Source: Lentzea waywayandensis
GTDB taxonomy: Bacteria > Actinomycetota > Actinomycetes > Mycobacteriales > Pseudonocardiaceae
Reading direction: 5' to 3'
Length of the DNA: 64,000 nucleotides
Assembly: GCF_900115955.1 (NCBI RefSeq)
Contig: NZ_FOYL01000005.1
Location: 124,001-188,000 of the forward strand
How positions within the stretch are numbered: the first letter of the stretch is position 1; each line of letters starts with the position of its first letter. Shown one piece after another: positions 8,797 to 16,869 of the stretch. The notes beneath the pieces were generated by a model. It had not been told where the DNA came from. It did no database searches and saw only the letters and a program-made list of their open reading frames with translations. The translations under genes were made by a program, and so were the position numbers.

Positions 8797-9696
8797 ATGA
8801 GCCAGCCGGCTACACCGCTGAGCGAGCAGGACCAGCAGCAGCTGGTGCGGCAGATCGGCCGTGCCATGCTGCCGGCCGTACCACAGGGCTGGCAGCGCAT
8901 CCGGGCCGAATACCGGGCGGCAGGCCGGCACATCGAGGTCGACCTGGCGTTCGCGGGGCCCGATGGCCAGCTGCGACCGGTGCGGCCACCGATGGACGTC
9001 GTGCAGATGTTCGGGCACCTGCGCGGGGGCATGTACCACCCCGAGCGCGGCACGTGGCTGAGCGCGACGTACGAGATCGAGGCGCCTGCGGCGTTCACGG
9101 TGGACTTCAACGCCGAGGACGAGCCGCGCTGGCGGAACGCGCCGCCGCCCATCGGTTTCCGCGACGAGCTTCAGACGTTCCCGCGGCCGGACCGGATGAT
9201 CCCGGACTGGTGGCGCCAGCGCGTCGGCCTGCCACCGCTGCCCGCGCCCGAGCCGGAACCCCAGCAGCCGCAGCAGGAGTACCAGGTGCCGGCCGCCCAG
9301 CCGGACCAGCAGCAGGCGGGTTCGGGCGAGCTGCGCACGGCACGCGTGTACGACGGCAAGAACGACGACGGCCGCATCATCGTGAACCGTCAGCCGGTCG
9401 ACCCGCAGCTGCTCGACGGGCTGCTCACCTACCTCGAGTCGGCGCCGGTCGTGCTGGCCGCGCGCAGCTACGACCTCGACGAGTTCTCGCAGAGCGGTGA
9501 GCAGGACGTGCCGCTGAACTTCCGCACCGACGGCACCTGGATCTGGGCCGGCGCCGTGCCGCACTACCTGCGCAAGTACGGCCTGCCGCCGGAGCCCGAG
9601 CTGGTGGCGCACGCGGCGGCGCGCGGTTTCCAGGTCGCCGAGGTGAACGAGCAGACGCAGGACCGGGCCGTCACGATCATCACGGGCCAGGGTTAG
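8797..9696 (+). CDS. YezG-like (DUF600) immunity domain joined to a TNT-associated domain
   Basis: Protein of 299 residues with two parts. Residues 1-145 resemble YezG/DUF600 immunity proteins: LPAVPQGWQRI, then a beta-rich core and the typical ending FPRPDRMIPDWW. A Gln/Pro linker (about 150-180) leads to residues 185-290, a domain with LLDGLLTYLESAPVVLAARSY and TDGTWIWAGAVPHYLRKYG, seen in actinobacterial proteins linked to TNT-type NADase toxins. No TNT catalytic domain is visible. A strong GGGAGAGGGGCGAGG site precedes the ATG. It lies 132 bases after the Imm49 pair and ends tail-to-tail with the next gene. It probably belongs to the immunity array; function is inference. Confidence 0.65.
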   Translation: MSQPATPLSEQDQQQLVRQIGRAMLPAVPQGWQRIRAEYRAAGRHIEVDLAFAGPDGQLRPVRPPMDVVQMFGHLRGGMYHPERGTWLSATYEIEAPAAFTVDFNAEDEPRWRNAPPPIGFRDELQTFPRPDRMIPDWWRQRVGLPPLPAPEPEPQQPQQEYQVPAAQPDQQQAGSGELRTARVYDGKNDDGRIIVNRQPVDPQLLDGLLTYLESAPVVLAARSYDLDEFSQSGEQDVPLNFRTDGTWIWAGAVPHYLRKYGLPPEPELVAHAAARGFQVAEVNEQTQDRAVTIITGQG

Positions 9697-10214
9697 TCCA
9701 GGGTTTTCAGGTACGCCTCTCCCCGCGGGGAGAGGCGATACCCCACCCGCAGGGACTCGGTCAGCCCCTTGGCCTTGAGCTTGCGGACGTCCGCCTTGAA
9801 CGGCAGCTTCTCGCGATCCATCGAGGCGGCCAGGTCCGCGGCCCGCACTCCGGGGTTCGCCGCGATCAGCCGCAGCAACGCCAGGGCGTCCTCCTTCAGC
9901 TCCACTCCGTCCACATCGGACGACGACCGCAGCTCGACGCGCGGATCCTCGCCCACGAAACGCAGGCGGATCCGGTAGAGCGAGCCCTGCCGTCCCTCCA
10001 CAGAGGACTTCAGCGCGGCGACGGAGGGAAATCCGGCCGCCATCGCCTCGGCACGGGTCACCCGCGACACGACCTCGATCTCGTCGATCGAGAGGACGCC
10101 CTGCGACGTCCGCAACCTCCCGCCGGCACGCACGGTCGGCCGTTTCCACCGCCGGAACTGGAGCGTGATCTCGCCGGATCGGATGCGTTCCCAGTCAGCC
10201 ACTCGGATCAGCAC
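9693..10214 (-). CDS. ASCH/PUA-like domain protein with C-terminal winged helix
   Basis: Protein of 173 residues. Residues 1-90 look like an ASCH-type PUA fold (RSGEITLQFRRW, then VRAGGRLRTSQGVLSIDEIEVV), which binds RNA or modified bases in known members. Residues 115-173 form a winged-helix unit (LRLIAANPGVRAADLAASM to LSPRGEAYLKTL). The start is GTG at 10214. Its stop overlaps the convergent neighbour by 4 bases. Binding to nucleic acid is inferred from both domains; the target is unknown. Confidence 0.6.
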   Translation of the reverse strand: MLIRVADWERIRSGEITLQFRRWKRPTVRAGGRLRTSQGVLSIDEIEVVSRVTRAEAMAAGFPSVAALKSSVEGRQGSLYRIRLRFVGEDPRVELRSSSDVDGVELKEDALALLRLIAANPGVRAADLAASMDREKLPFKADVRKLKAKGLTESLRVGYRLSPRGEAYLKTLD

Positions 10215-10267
10215 CGGACGAGGGTCTCAGGTTGCCGACCCCAGCAACAGCCGACACGATCCTGAAC

Positions 10268-10813
10268 ATGCAACGGTGGTGGCTTTTCACGGTGCGCGGG
10301 GTGTTCGCAGTCCTGTTCGGCCTGGCCGCTCTGATCTGGCCGGGCCTCACCCTGCTGGCGCTGATCATCCTGTGGGGCGCCTACGCGCTCTTCGACGGCG
10401 CGATGATGCTGTACCTGACCCTCACCCACAAGGAGTGGCCCGCACGCTGGGCGCTCGGCCTCATCGGTGTGCTCGGCCTGGTCACGGGCTTGATCGCGTT
10501 GTTCTGGCCGGGCATCACGGCGACCGCGCTGCTGCTCCTCATCGCGGCGTGGGCGCTCGTCACCGGCGTGCTGCAGATCGTCGACGCCATCCGGCTGCGC
10601 AAGGTGATGACGAACGAGTGGTTCTACGTCGTCACCGGCGCGCTCACGGTGCTGCTGGGCATCATCCTGGTCGTGAACCCGGCCGCGGGCGCGCTGGCGT
10701 TTGTGATCACCATCGGCGTCTTCGCGATCCTGTGGGGTGTGGTGCTGGTGCTGTTCAGCCTGCGGTTGAAGCAGCTCGACGGCGGTCTCGTACAACCCGC
10801 ACCGCGAGCGTGA
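10268..10813 (+). CDS. DUF308/HdeD-family membrane protein
   Basis: Integral membrane protein of 181 residues with six hydrophobic segments in three similar pairs, the DUF308 pattern (for example VFAVLFGLAALIWPGLTLLAL and VLGLVTGLIALFWPGITATAL). ATG 10268 (MQRWWLF) is preferred to a TTG at 10232, although neither has a strong ribosome-binding site. Its last 59 bases overlap the convergent GT87 gene. Relatives in enterobacteria aid acid resistance; the role here is unknown. Confidence 0.8.
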   Translation: MQRWWLFTVRGVFAVLFGLAALIWPGLTLLALIILWGAYALFDGAMMLYLTLTHKEWPARWALGLIGVLGLVTGLIALFWPGITATALLLLIAAWALVTGVLQIVDAIRLRKVMTNEWFYVVTGALTVLLGIILVVNPAAGALAFVITIGVFAILWGVVLVLFSLRLKQLDGGLVQPAPRA

Positions 10814-11924
10814 CCAGCACGGCGACCCCGACGAACACGTAGAGGTTGCCGATCACCTGCTGCCACCACGCCCAGTTCCGCTCGACGTCGTTGTCGCGCG
10901 GGAACAGCCAGTGCGGCCCGATCGCGAACACCGCCACGATCGCCCACGACGCCCAGTGACGGCGCAACGCGGGCCGTGAGAGCAGTACGAGCGCGGGCGC
11001 GATCCAGACCCAGTGGTGCCCCCACGAGACTGGCGAGATCAGCAGGCCGCCGATCGCCACGACGAAGAACGCCTCGATCTCCCCGAGTCGCGAGGCCAGC
11101 CACCACACCGTCGCCACGACGAGCAGCGCCAGCACGACCCACACGCCGACCTGGGCGCCGTTCTCCAGGCCGAAGCGGGCGAGCGTGCCGCGGATGGCCT
11201 GGTTCGACGCGTAGGTGAGGCGTCCGACGCGGCCCGGATCGAGCAGCGCGTGCGTCCAGTACTCCTTCGCGTCGCCGAACGAGATGAGGAACCCCAACAC
11301 CACGAAGAAGAAGAACGACCCGATGGACACGAACACGGGCTTCCACTGCCGTCGCGCCACGAAGAACAACGCGAAGAACGCCGGCGTCAGCTTGATCGCG
11401 GCCGCGAGCCCGATCAGCGCGCCCCGCGGCCACCAGCGGGTGCGTTCCAGCAGGCAGTCGGCCATCACCAGCAGGCCCAGCAGCAGGTTGATCTGGCCGA
11501 ACCACAACGTCTCGCGCAGCGGGTCGAAGATCGACGACACCGCCGCCGCGCCCAGCCCCCACTTCACCGCGTCCGGACCCCAGCCGACCACACGGCCCGC
11601 CGCGATCAGGCACAGCCCGGTGAGCATCGCGAGGTTCGCCGCCGCCACCGCGAAGATCGCGACCCCGAGCGGCACGAGCGCCAGCAGGCTGAACAGCACG
11701 GCGGCGATCGGCGGGTAGGTGAAGGGCAGGTCGGGCCCGCCGAGCGGTTTCGCGAAGCCCTCGACGTAGAGCGGGATGTCCTTGAGGAAAGCCGCGCCAC
11801 CGTTGCGGTAGACGCGCAGGTCGAGCGACCACCCCGGTGGGCGGAGCATGACGTAGGTGAGTGTGGCGACCATGACGGCGGCCCACGCCACCACGACCCG
11901 CTTGGCGGTGCGGTCGAGCTGCAT
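10755..11924 (-). CDS. GT87 (DUF2029) polyprenol-phosphate mannosyltransferase-like protein
   Basis: Polytopic membrane protein of 389 residues with about ten hydrophobic helices. The GT87 acidic motif DLRVYRNGG follows the first helix, as in actinobacterial alpha-1,2-mannosyltransferases of the PimE type; FTYPPIAAVLFSL and SWGHHWVWIAP are also typical. Such enzymes transfer mannose from polyprenyl-phosphate-mannose to envelope lipids outside the membrane. The gene is alone, overlaps the DUF308 gene tail-to-tail, and diverges from the RES toxin-antitoxin pair. Family is sure; acceptor is unknown. Confidence 0.85.
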   Translation of the reverse strand: MQLDRTAKRVVVAWAAVMVATLTYVMLRPPGWSLDLRVYRNGGAAFLKDIPLYVEGFAKPLGGPDLPFTYPPIAAVLFSLLALVPLGVAIFAVAAANLAMLTGLCLIAAGRVVGWGPDAVKWGLGAAAVSSIFDPLRETLWFGQINLLLGLLVMADCLLERTRWWPRGALIGLAAAIKLTPAFFALFFVARRQWKPVFVSIGSFFFFVVLGFLISFGDAKEYWTHALLDPGRVGRLTYASNQAIRGTLARFGLENGAQVGVWVVLALLVVATVWWLASRLGEIEAFFVVAIGGLLISPVSWGHHWVWIAPALVLLSRPALRRHWASWAIVAVFAIGPHWLFPRDNDVERNWAWWQQVIGNLYVFVGVAVLVTLAVRVVRDRRRAASTAG

Positions 11925-12052
11925 CCGGGAATGGTATCGATGTGCCAGATGAGGCCCACGTCACCGGTCCGGACCGGGAATTCTCACGTAGCGTCGTCGC
12001 GTGAGCGCGCAACGTCGAACGTTTCTGGTTGAGCCGTTCGTAGGGCGCACAA

Positions 12053-12082
12053 ATGCGCACGCACGGGATATTCTGTGCGCAT
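12053..12082 (+). promoter_or_regulatory. 8-bp inverted repeat framing a -10-like box at the antitoxin start
   Basis: Perfect arms ATGCGCAC (12053-12060) and GTGCGCAT (12075-12082), 14 bases apart. The spacer holds TATTCT at 12069-12074, a plausible -10 box that would place transcription initiation at or next to the ATG at 12081, giving a leaderless message. The right arm runs into the start codon. This fits autorepression by the antitoxin, as is usual for such modules. No clear -35 box is visible. Confidence 0.6.
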
Positions 12083-12665
12083 GAGTCCTGCCCTGGAGAC
12101 GGTGCTGGCCAAGGCCGGCCTGCAGGTGAGTCCCGACGAGTTCCTGGCCCTCGTGACCGACGCGGCACGAAGGCTCGCCCCGCCACACCCGGAACCGGCC
12201 ACGTACTTCACGCCGGACCAGCAGGCGGCGCTGACCGACGTCGGCCTGGACCTGTCCCCGGCGGGCCCGTCCGACGCGAAGCCGCGCACCCGCACCGTCG
12301 TGGCCCACGCGGTGCTGCGCGACTCGGCGCTGACCGTGAACGAGGCCGCGCGCCAGCTCCAGGTCGACACGAGCCGCATCCGGCACCGCCTGGGCGTCGG
12401 CAGGCTCGTGGGCTGGAAGGACAGGGGCAGCTGGCGTCTGCCCGCGTGGCAGTTCGCGGGCACCGGCGTGCTCCCGGGCCTGGAAACCGTGCTGGCGGAG
12501 ATCCCGTCGGACCAACCGGCGCTCGTCGTCGCCGCGTTCATGACCACCCTCCAGGAGGACCTGCCCGTAGACGGCAAGCCCGCGACCCCGCGCGACTGGC
12601 TCCTCGCCGGAGGAGACCCTCGCCGCGTCGCCACCCTGGCCTCCATGCTCGGCACACCTGCCTGA
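12081..12665 (+). CDS. antitoxin of a RES-type toxin-antitoxin pair (Xre/MbcA/ParS-like)
   Basis: Protein of 194 residues. The middle holds an excisionase-like helix-turn-helix (VNEAARQLQVDTSRIRHRL, then a wing GRLVGWKDRGSWRLP). The C-terminal 50 residues, with TPRDWLLAGGDPRRVATLA, resemble the toxin-binding domain of MbcA/ParS antitoxins. The RES toxin follows 28 bases later, the standard gene order. It probably binds the inverted repeat at its own start. A GTG at 12075 is in frame but the ATG fits a leaderless start better. The antitoxin role rests mainly on context and the C-terminal motif. Confidence 0.72.
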   Translation: MSPALETVLAKAGLQVSPDEFLALVTDAARRLAPPHPEPATYFTPDQQAALTDVGLDLSPAGPSDAKPRTRTVVAHAVLRDSALTVNEAARQLQVDTSRIRHRLGVGRLVGWKDRGSWRLPAWQFAGTGVLPGLETVLAEIPSDQPALVVAAFMTTLQEDLPVDGKPATPRDWLLAGGDPRRVATLASMLGTPA

Positions 12666-12693
12666 GCGTTCCCGAACACCCGACAGGACCCGA

Positions 12694-13350
12694 ATGTCAC
12701 GGCTTCCGCAGCCGCCTGCCCCTGCCGTGCTCCAGGCACACCTGCGCCGCACCGAGGACGTGGTGGCGGTGCACCGGGCGACCCGCCTGGTGCGCGTGTT
12801 CACGGCGAAGGGCTCCCACCCCCAGCGCTGGAACACGTTCCGCTACACGGGCCCGCTCCCGCACGCCCGCTTCGACGCGCAGCAACCGGCCGACGACGGC
12901 AGCCCGGTCCAGGACCACGAGAACGGCGTCCTCTACTTCGGCCTGTCCGTGCGCACGTCGATCGCCGAGGTCTTCCAGGCGACGTCGATCGTGGACCGCC
13001 GCACCCGCTCGCCGTTCCTCGTCGTGCTGCGGCCTCGCCGCACCTTGCGACTGCTGGATCTCGGCGGGTTGTGGCCCACGCGCGTCGGGGCCTCGCAGGA
13101 GATCTCGACCGGGCCGAAGATCGTGACTCAGGCCTGGTCGCGGGCGATCCGGGCGGCTTATCCGGAGCTGGACGGGCTTTGGTACCGGTCGTCGATGGAC
13201 TCCGGGGATCCCGCCATCTGCCTGTGGGATCCGCCTGGGGCTTCCGGGCTGCCGGCGGCGCCGGACGTGTTGCTGCCGCTGGACCATCCGGGTCTGGATC
13301 TGCCGTTGGCGCGCGTGTGCGAGGAACTCAACTACACACTGCTGGGGTGA
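12694..13350 (+). CDS. RES-domain toxin
   Basis: Protein of 218 residues carrying a RES domain. Known RES toxins (for example MbcT) degrade NAD+ and halt growth. Visible landmarks are RLVRVF, NTFRYTGPLPHARFD (the conserved Arg/Tyr region), GVLYFGLSVRTSIAEVFQ (the conserved Ser-x-x-Glu stretch) and YRSSMDSGDPAICLW near the end. Length is normal for the family. It is co-transcribed with the antitoxin. Family assignment is sure; toxicity is by analogy. Confidence 0.85.
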   Translation: MSRLPQPPAPAVLQAHLRRTEDVVAVHRATRLVRVFTAKGSHPQRWNTFRYTGPLPHARFDAQQPADDGSPVQDHENGVLYFGLSVRTSIAEVFQATSIVDRRTRSPFLVVLRPRRTLRLLDLGGLWPTRVGASQEISTGPKIVTQAWSRAIRAAYPELDGLWYRSSMDSGDPAICLWDPPGASGLPAAPDVLLPLDHPGLDLPLARVCEELNYTLLG

Positions 13351-13369
13351 CCGCTTGCATGATCGCGAG

Positions 13370-13431
13370 TTATCCACAGGCGGGCAGTTCGCTGACCTGC
13401 GGCGATCTGCTTCGGACTAACCTGTGGACAG
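13370..13431. promoter_or_regulatory. pair of inverted DnaA-box-like sequences
   Basis: TTATCCACA at 13370-13378 is a perfect DnaA box. On the opposite strand, 13423-13431 reads CTGTCCACA, one base from the actinobacterial box TTGTCCACA. Together they form the inverted repeat TCCACAGG / CCTGTGGA 40 bases apart. It lies in the gap after the RES toxin gene. It may bind DnaA or only be a chance repeat; two boxes alone do not make an origin. Confidence 0.4.
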
Positions 13432-13535
13432 AGCGGGAACCAGATCGGAGGTTCGCGCGTTGCGACAGGAGGAAGCGCGCGGGGGAGCCTGGCTGAGCGG
13501 TCGACCGGCTCTGCTGTAACCGGCGAACCGATGCG

Positions 13536-13733
13536 GTGCTTCAACCCGGCTACGCGATCTCGGCGCACGCGGCCGATGATGAGGTGCTGTTCGGCCCGGA
13601 ATTCTGCTTCGAGTGCTTCTGGGTGGGAGTGCGGGAGGCGGGGGATCGGCAACACCTCGTGGCGTTCGACGCCGACTCCCCGCCCGCCCAGGAACTCCTG
13701 GCCCGTTTCCAGGCGTTTCAGGCCTTGAGGTAG
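13536..13733 (+). CDS. possible small protein of unknown function
   Basis: Open frame of 65 codons from a GTG, ending in a TAG that overlaps the end of the convergent S9 peptidase gene. The peptide has balanced composition (for example VLFGPEFCFECFWVGV, then HLVAFDADSPPAQELLARF), unlike the Arg/Pro-rich translation of most non-coding frames here. There is no ribosome-binding site. It may be the tail of a decayed gene. I do not recognise it. Confidence 0.3.
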   Translation: MLQPGYAISAHAADDEVLFGPEFCFECFWVGVREAGDRQHLVAFDADSPPAQELLARFQAFQALR

Positions 13734-15577
13734 CGGCCCCACCACTCCAGCACCGCGTCGAAGCGCTGCCTGCGGTGCCGCGGCTGCCCGGTCCGGGTCA
13801 GCTCGTGCCCCTCGCCCGGGAAGATCAGCATCTCCGCCTCGACACCACGCCGCTTCAACGCCACGAACATGCGCTGCGCCTGCTCCAGCGGGCAACGCCA
13901 GTCCTGCTCGGAGTGGACGACGGCGAACGGCAGGTTGATCTTCTCGGCGTAGGTCAGCGGTGACATCGCGCGCTGTGCCTCGGGGTCGTTGCCGCAGTAG
14001 GCGTCGGCGAAGAAGTAGCCGATGTCCGACGAGCCCGAGAACGAGTCCCAGGCGTTCACGGCGCGCTCGCTCCAGGCAGCCTTGAAGCGTTCGCCGTGGT
14101 GCGCGGCGAGCCACGACGTCATGAAGCCGCCGTAGGAGCCGCCCATCACGCCGACGCGTTCGGCATCGGTGTCGTCACGAGCAAGGGCAACGTCCAAAAG
14201 GGACAGGACGTCGTCCACGTCGACGGAGCCGAACTTGCCGATCACCGCCTGGCCGTGGGCCTGGCCGTAGCCCGCGGAACCGCGCGGGTTCGGCAGCACG
14301 ACGGCGTAGCCGGCGGTGGCGTAGACCTGGGCCTCGTCGAAGAAACCCCAGCTGTGGTACATGAACGGACCGCCGTGCACCGCCATGACGACCGGGTGCG
14401 GACCGTCGCCCTCGGGCAGCACGAGCCAGCCGTGCACCGGGTAGCCGTCCGAGGCCGAGCCTTCCAGTTCGACGACTCGCCGCGCCGGAACGGACGAGAA
14501 CGCCGTACGCACACCGGTTCCGACGAACTCGACCTGACCCGGGCTGTCCGAAGTGGACACGACGGCGACCACGGTGGACCCGTCCGTCGCGAACGACCGG
14601 ACAGCGGCCGACGAACCCGCCAGCACCTCGCCGGGCCCGCCGTCGAACGGGATCCGCCGCAGCTCCAACGCGCCGCGGTTGCGCACGACGAGCAGAACAC
14701 CGGCGGAGTCGGCCACGGGCTGGCCGGAAAGTCGTTCCACGTCAACGGTTTCGACATCGGTGAGCCGGACGGCGGAGGAACCGTCGAGCGCCGCCTTCCA
14801 AAGACCGTGGTTGCGCGCGACGGCCTCGATGCCGGAGAACTCGGTGCCCAGCCAGAACAACGACCCGTCGGCCACGAACGGCATCGAGGCCTCGCCGGCA
14901 GCGCGCACCAGCAACGACGCCGAGCCGCCGGCGGCGGGAACGGTGTACAGGTCGGAGTGCAGGGTCTCGGAGACACCGAGGTCGCGCGGCGCCACGAACA
15001 CCAGCGTCGAGTCGTCGAGCCACGCCGGGTCGGAGACGTCGAAGGAACCGTCGGTGACCTCGGAAACCGTGCCGTCGAGGGAGACCACGTGCAGGCGGGG
15101 GCGGCGGTCGGCGAGGAAGCCGACGTCGTCCACGCGGTAGTCCAGGCGCGTGATGCGGCGCGGCGCCTCGGCCTCGGGGCCGTCGTCGGTCGTGCCGTAG
15201 CGGCCTTCTTCCGGCACGCGGGCGACGAAGACGAGCCGCGACGAGTCCGGCGACCACACCGGGGCGCCGGCGCCCAGCGGCAGATCGGTCAGCTTGCGAG
15301 GCTCACCGCCGTCCACCGGAACGACGTAGAGCTGCGGCTTCGACTTTCCACTGACGCGCAGGAACGCGACCAGCCGGCCGTCGGGAGAAATGCGCTGCGC
15401 ATTGTCACGATCACCGTGCGTCCACGGTGTTGTCGTGCCGTCCGGGAACACCCGGTGCAGACCGCCCCGGTAGGTGTTCTTGTCGAGGTCGGGCGTGGTG
15501 ATGCTGACCAGCACCAGGTCTCCGGACACGGCGACGGTGCCGGGCGTGGTGAGCAGCTGCAGGTCTTCAGGGCGCAC
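13718..15577 (-). CDS. S9 family serine peptidase (acylaminoacyl-peptidase type)
   Basis: Cytosolic prolyl-oligopeptidase-family enzyme of 619 residues. The N-terminal part is a WD-like propeller with TolB-type repeats (ISPDGRLVAFLR, WSPDSSRLVFVAR). The C-terminal alpha/beta hydrolase carries nucleophile Ser481 in GGSYGGFMT, Asp559 in HSEQDWRCP and His591 in GEGHEL. The GTG at 15577 (MRPEDLQLL) matches the usual family start; a TTG 30 bases upstream is the alternative. No signal peptide. It likely trims peptides from their N-terminus. Family is very sure. Confidence 0.92.
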   Translation of the reverse strand: MRPEDLQLLTTPGTVAVSGDLVLVSITTPDLDKNTYRGGLHRVFPDGTTTPWTHGDRDNAQRISPDGRLVAFLRVSGKSKPQLYVVPVDGGEPRKLTDLPLGAGAPVWSPDSSRLVFVARVPEEGRYGTTDDGPEAEAPRRITRLDYRVDDVGFLADRRPRLHVVSLDGTVSEVTDGSFDVSDPAWLDDSTLVFVAPRDLGVSETLHSDLYTVPAAGGSASLLVRAAGEASMPFVADGSLFWLGTEFSGIEAVARNHGLWKAALDGSSAVRLTDVETVDVERLSGQPVADSAGVLLVVRNRGALELRRIPFDGGPGEVLAGSSAAVRSFATDGSTVVAVVSTSDSPGQVEFVGTGVRTAFSSVPARRVVELEGSASDGYPVHGWLVLPEGDGPHPVVMAVHGGPFMYHSWGFFDEAQVYATAGYAVVLPNPRGSAGYGQAHGQAVIGKFGSVDVDDVLSLLDVALARDDTDAERVGVMGGSYGGFMTSWLAAHHGERFKAAWSERAVNAWDSFSGSSDIGYFFADAYCGNDPEAQRAMSPLTYAEKINLPFAVVHSEQDWRCPLEQAQRMFVALKRRGVEAEMLIFPGEGHELTRTGQPRHRRQRFDAVLEWWGRYLKA

Positions 15578-15666
15578 GGCCAGGACGTTAACAGAACTTG
15601 TTAGCAAGGCTCAGAGTTATTTGTTGACCGATCACAAAAATTGACTCAGCGCATAGATTCCCGCGT

Positions 15667-16869
15667 ATGACGCGCATCGTGTTCTCTGGGGGCCGGGTCT
15701 TCACCGGCCGGACGACCGAGCCCGGCGACGTGGTCGTCGAGGGCGACCGCATCGTGGACGTGGGCATCGGACTCGATGGTGACACCAAGGTGGACGCGAC
15801 CGGCCACACGATCCTGCCGGGCCTGTTCGACTGCCACGTGCACTTCATGTTCAGCGGCGCCGACCTCGTGCGGTCGCTGAACACGCCGTTCTCGCTGCCG
15901 TTCTACGAGGCGATCGGGAACATGAAGGCGACGCTTCAGTGCGGCATCACGACGGTCCGCGACGCGCTCGGCGCCGACCTCGGTGTCGCGGAGGCGGTCC
16001 GGCGCGGCCTGATCCAGGGGCCGCGCATGCAGATCGCGGTCAACATGGTCTCGCAGACCGGCGGCCACAACGACGACTGGATGCAGTGCGGCGCGCACAT
16101 CTCGCCGCCGCTGCACCCCGGCCTGCCGGACACCGTCGCCGACGGCCCGGAGGAGCTGCGCAAGGTCATCCGCACGCTGGTCCGCCACGGCGCCGACATC
16201 ATCAAGATCGCGTCCAGCGGCGGCGTGATGTCCCCGCGCAGCAACCCTCGCCACGCGCACTTCCGCGACGAGGAGATCGCGATGATCGTGCAGGAGGCCA
16301 ACGCCGCGGGCATAGCGGTCATGTCGCACGCGATGAGCGGCGACGGCATCCTCACCGCCGTGCGCAACGGCGTCCGGTCCATCGAGCACGGCGTGTTCCT
16401 CACCGACGAGGGCGTCGAAGAGATGATCAAGAACGGCACGTGGCTCGTCCCGACACTGATGGCCCCACGCATGGTCCTCGATCAGGCCGCGGCCGGCATG
16501 GCGATCTCGGACGTCATTCTGGACAAGGCCAATGCCGTTGTCACGCAACACTTCCAGGCGTTCCAGAAGGCATACCAGGCAGGCGTGAAGATCGCGATGG
16601 GCACCGACTCCGGCGTCGGCCCGCACGGCGACAACCTGAACGAGCTCACGCTGATGGTCGAGTACGGCATGTCCCCGGCGGAAGCGCTCTACGCGACCAC
16701 CACGTCCGCCGCCGCCCTGATGCGCCTCGGAAACGAACTCGGCGAGCTCGCCCCAGGCAAGCTCGCCGATCTCGTTCTCGTGGAGGGTGACGCCGAGCAG
16801 CACGTGAAGGCCGGAACGCTGAAGCAGGCCGTCCGCGCCGTCTACCAGAACGGCGTCTCCGTCAGTTAG
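15667..16869 (+). CDS. metal-dependent amidohydrolase (imidazolonepropionase/Xaa-Pro dipeptidase-like)
   Basis: Protein of 400 residues with a full amidohydrolase site: His57 and His59 (HVHF), Lys180 (likely carboxylated; IIKIASSGG), His221 (SHAMSG), His241 (IEHGVF) and Asp314 (GTDSGVG). The pattern fits the binuclear class that includes the Sgx9260-type Xaa-Arg/Lys dipeptidases. A small beta sandwich is built from both ends (FSGGRVFTG and GKLADLVLVEGD). It is monocistronic, diverges from the S9 peptidase and overlaps the terC stop by 4 bases. Enzyme class is sure; substrate is unknown, though the adjacent peptidase hints at peptide breakdown. Confidence 0.88.
   Translation: MTRIVFSGGRVFTGRTTEPGDVVVEGDRIVDVGIGLDGDTKVDATGHTILPGLFDCHVHFMFSGADLVRSLNTPFSLPFYEAIGNMKATLQCGITTVRDALGADLGVAEAVRRGLIQGPRMQIAVNMVSQTGGHNDDWMQCGAHISPPLHPGLPDTVADGPEELRKVIRTLVRHGADIIKIASSGGVMSPRSNPRHAHFRDEEIAMIVQEANAAGIAVMSHAMSGDGILTAVRNGVRSIEHGVFLTDEGVEEMIKNGTWLVPTLMAPRMVLDQAAAGMAISDVILDKANAVVTQHFQAFQKAYQAGVKIAMGTDSGVGPHGDNLNELTLMVEYGMSPAEALYATTTSAAALMRLGNELGELAPGKLADLVLVEGDAEQHVKAGTLKQAVRAVYQNGVSVS

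Noticed and set aside
13485..13570. tRNA-like stretch (GGAGCCTGGCTGAGCGG, later GCTTCAACCC)
   Set aside because: The D-arm resembles tRNA-Ser or tRNA-Leu, but no acceptor stem, anticodon stem or T-stem pairs properly. Probably chance.
15624..15660. TTGACC/TTGACT and TAGATT as a promoter for the amidohydrolase gene
   Set aside because: The hexamers are 7 or 24 bases apart, not 16-18, so no standard promoter can be built from them.
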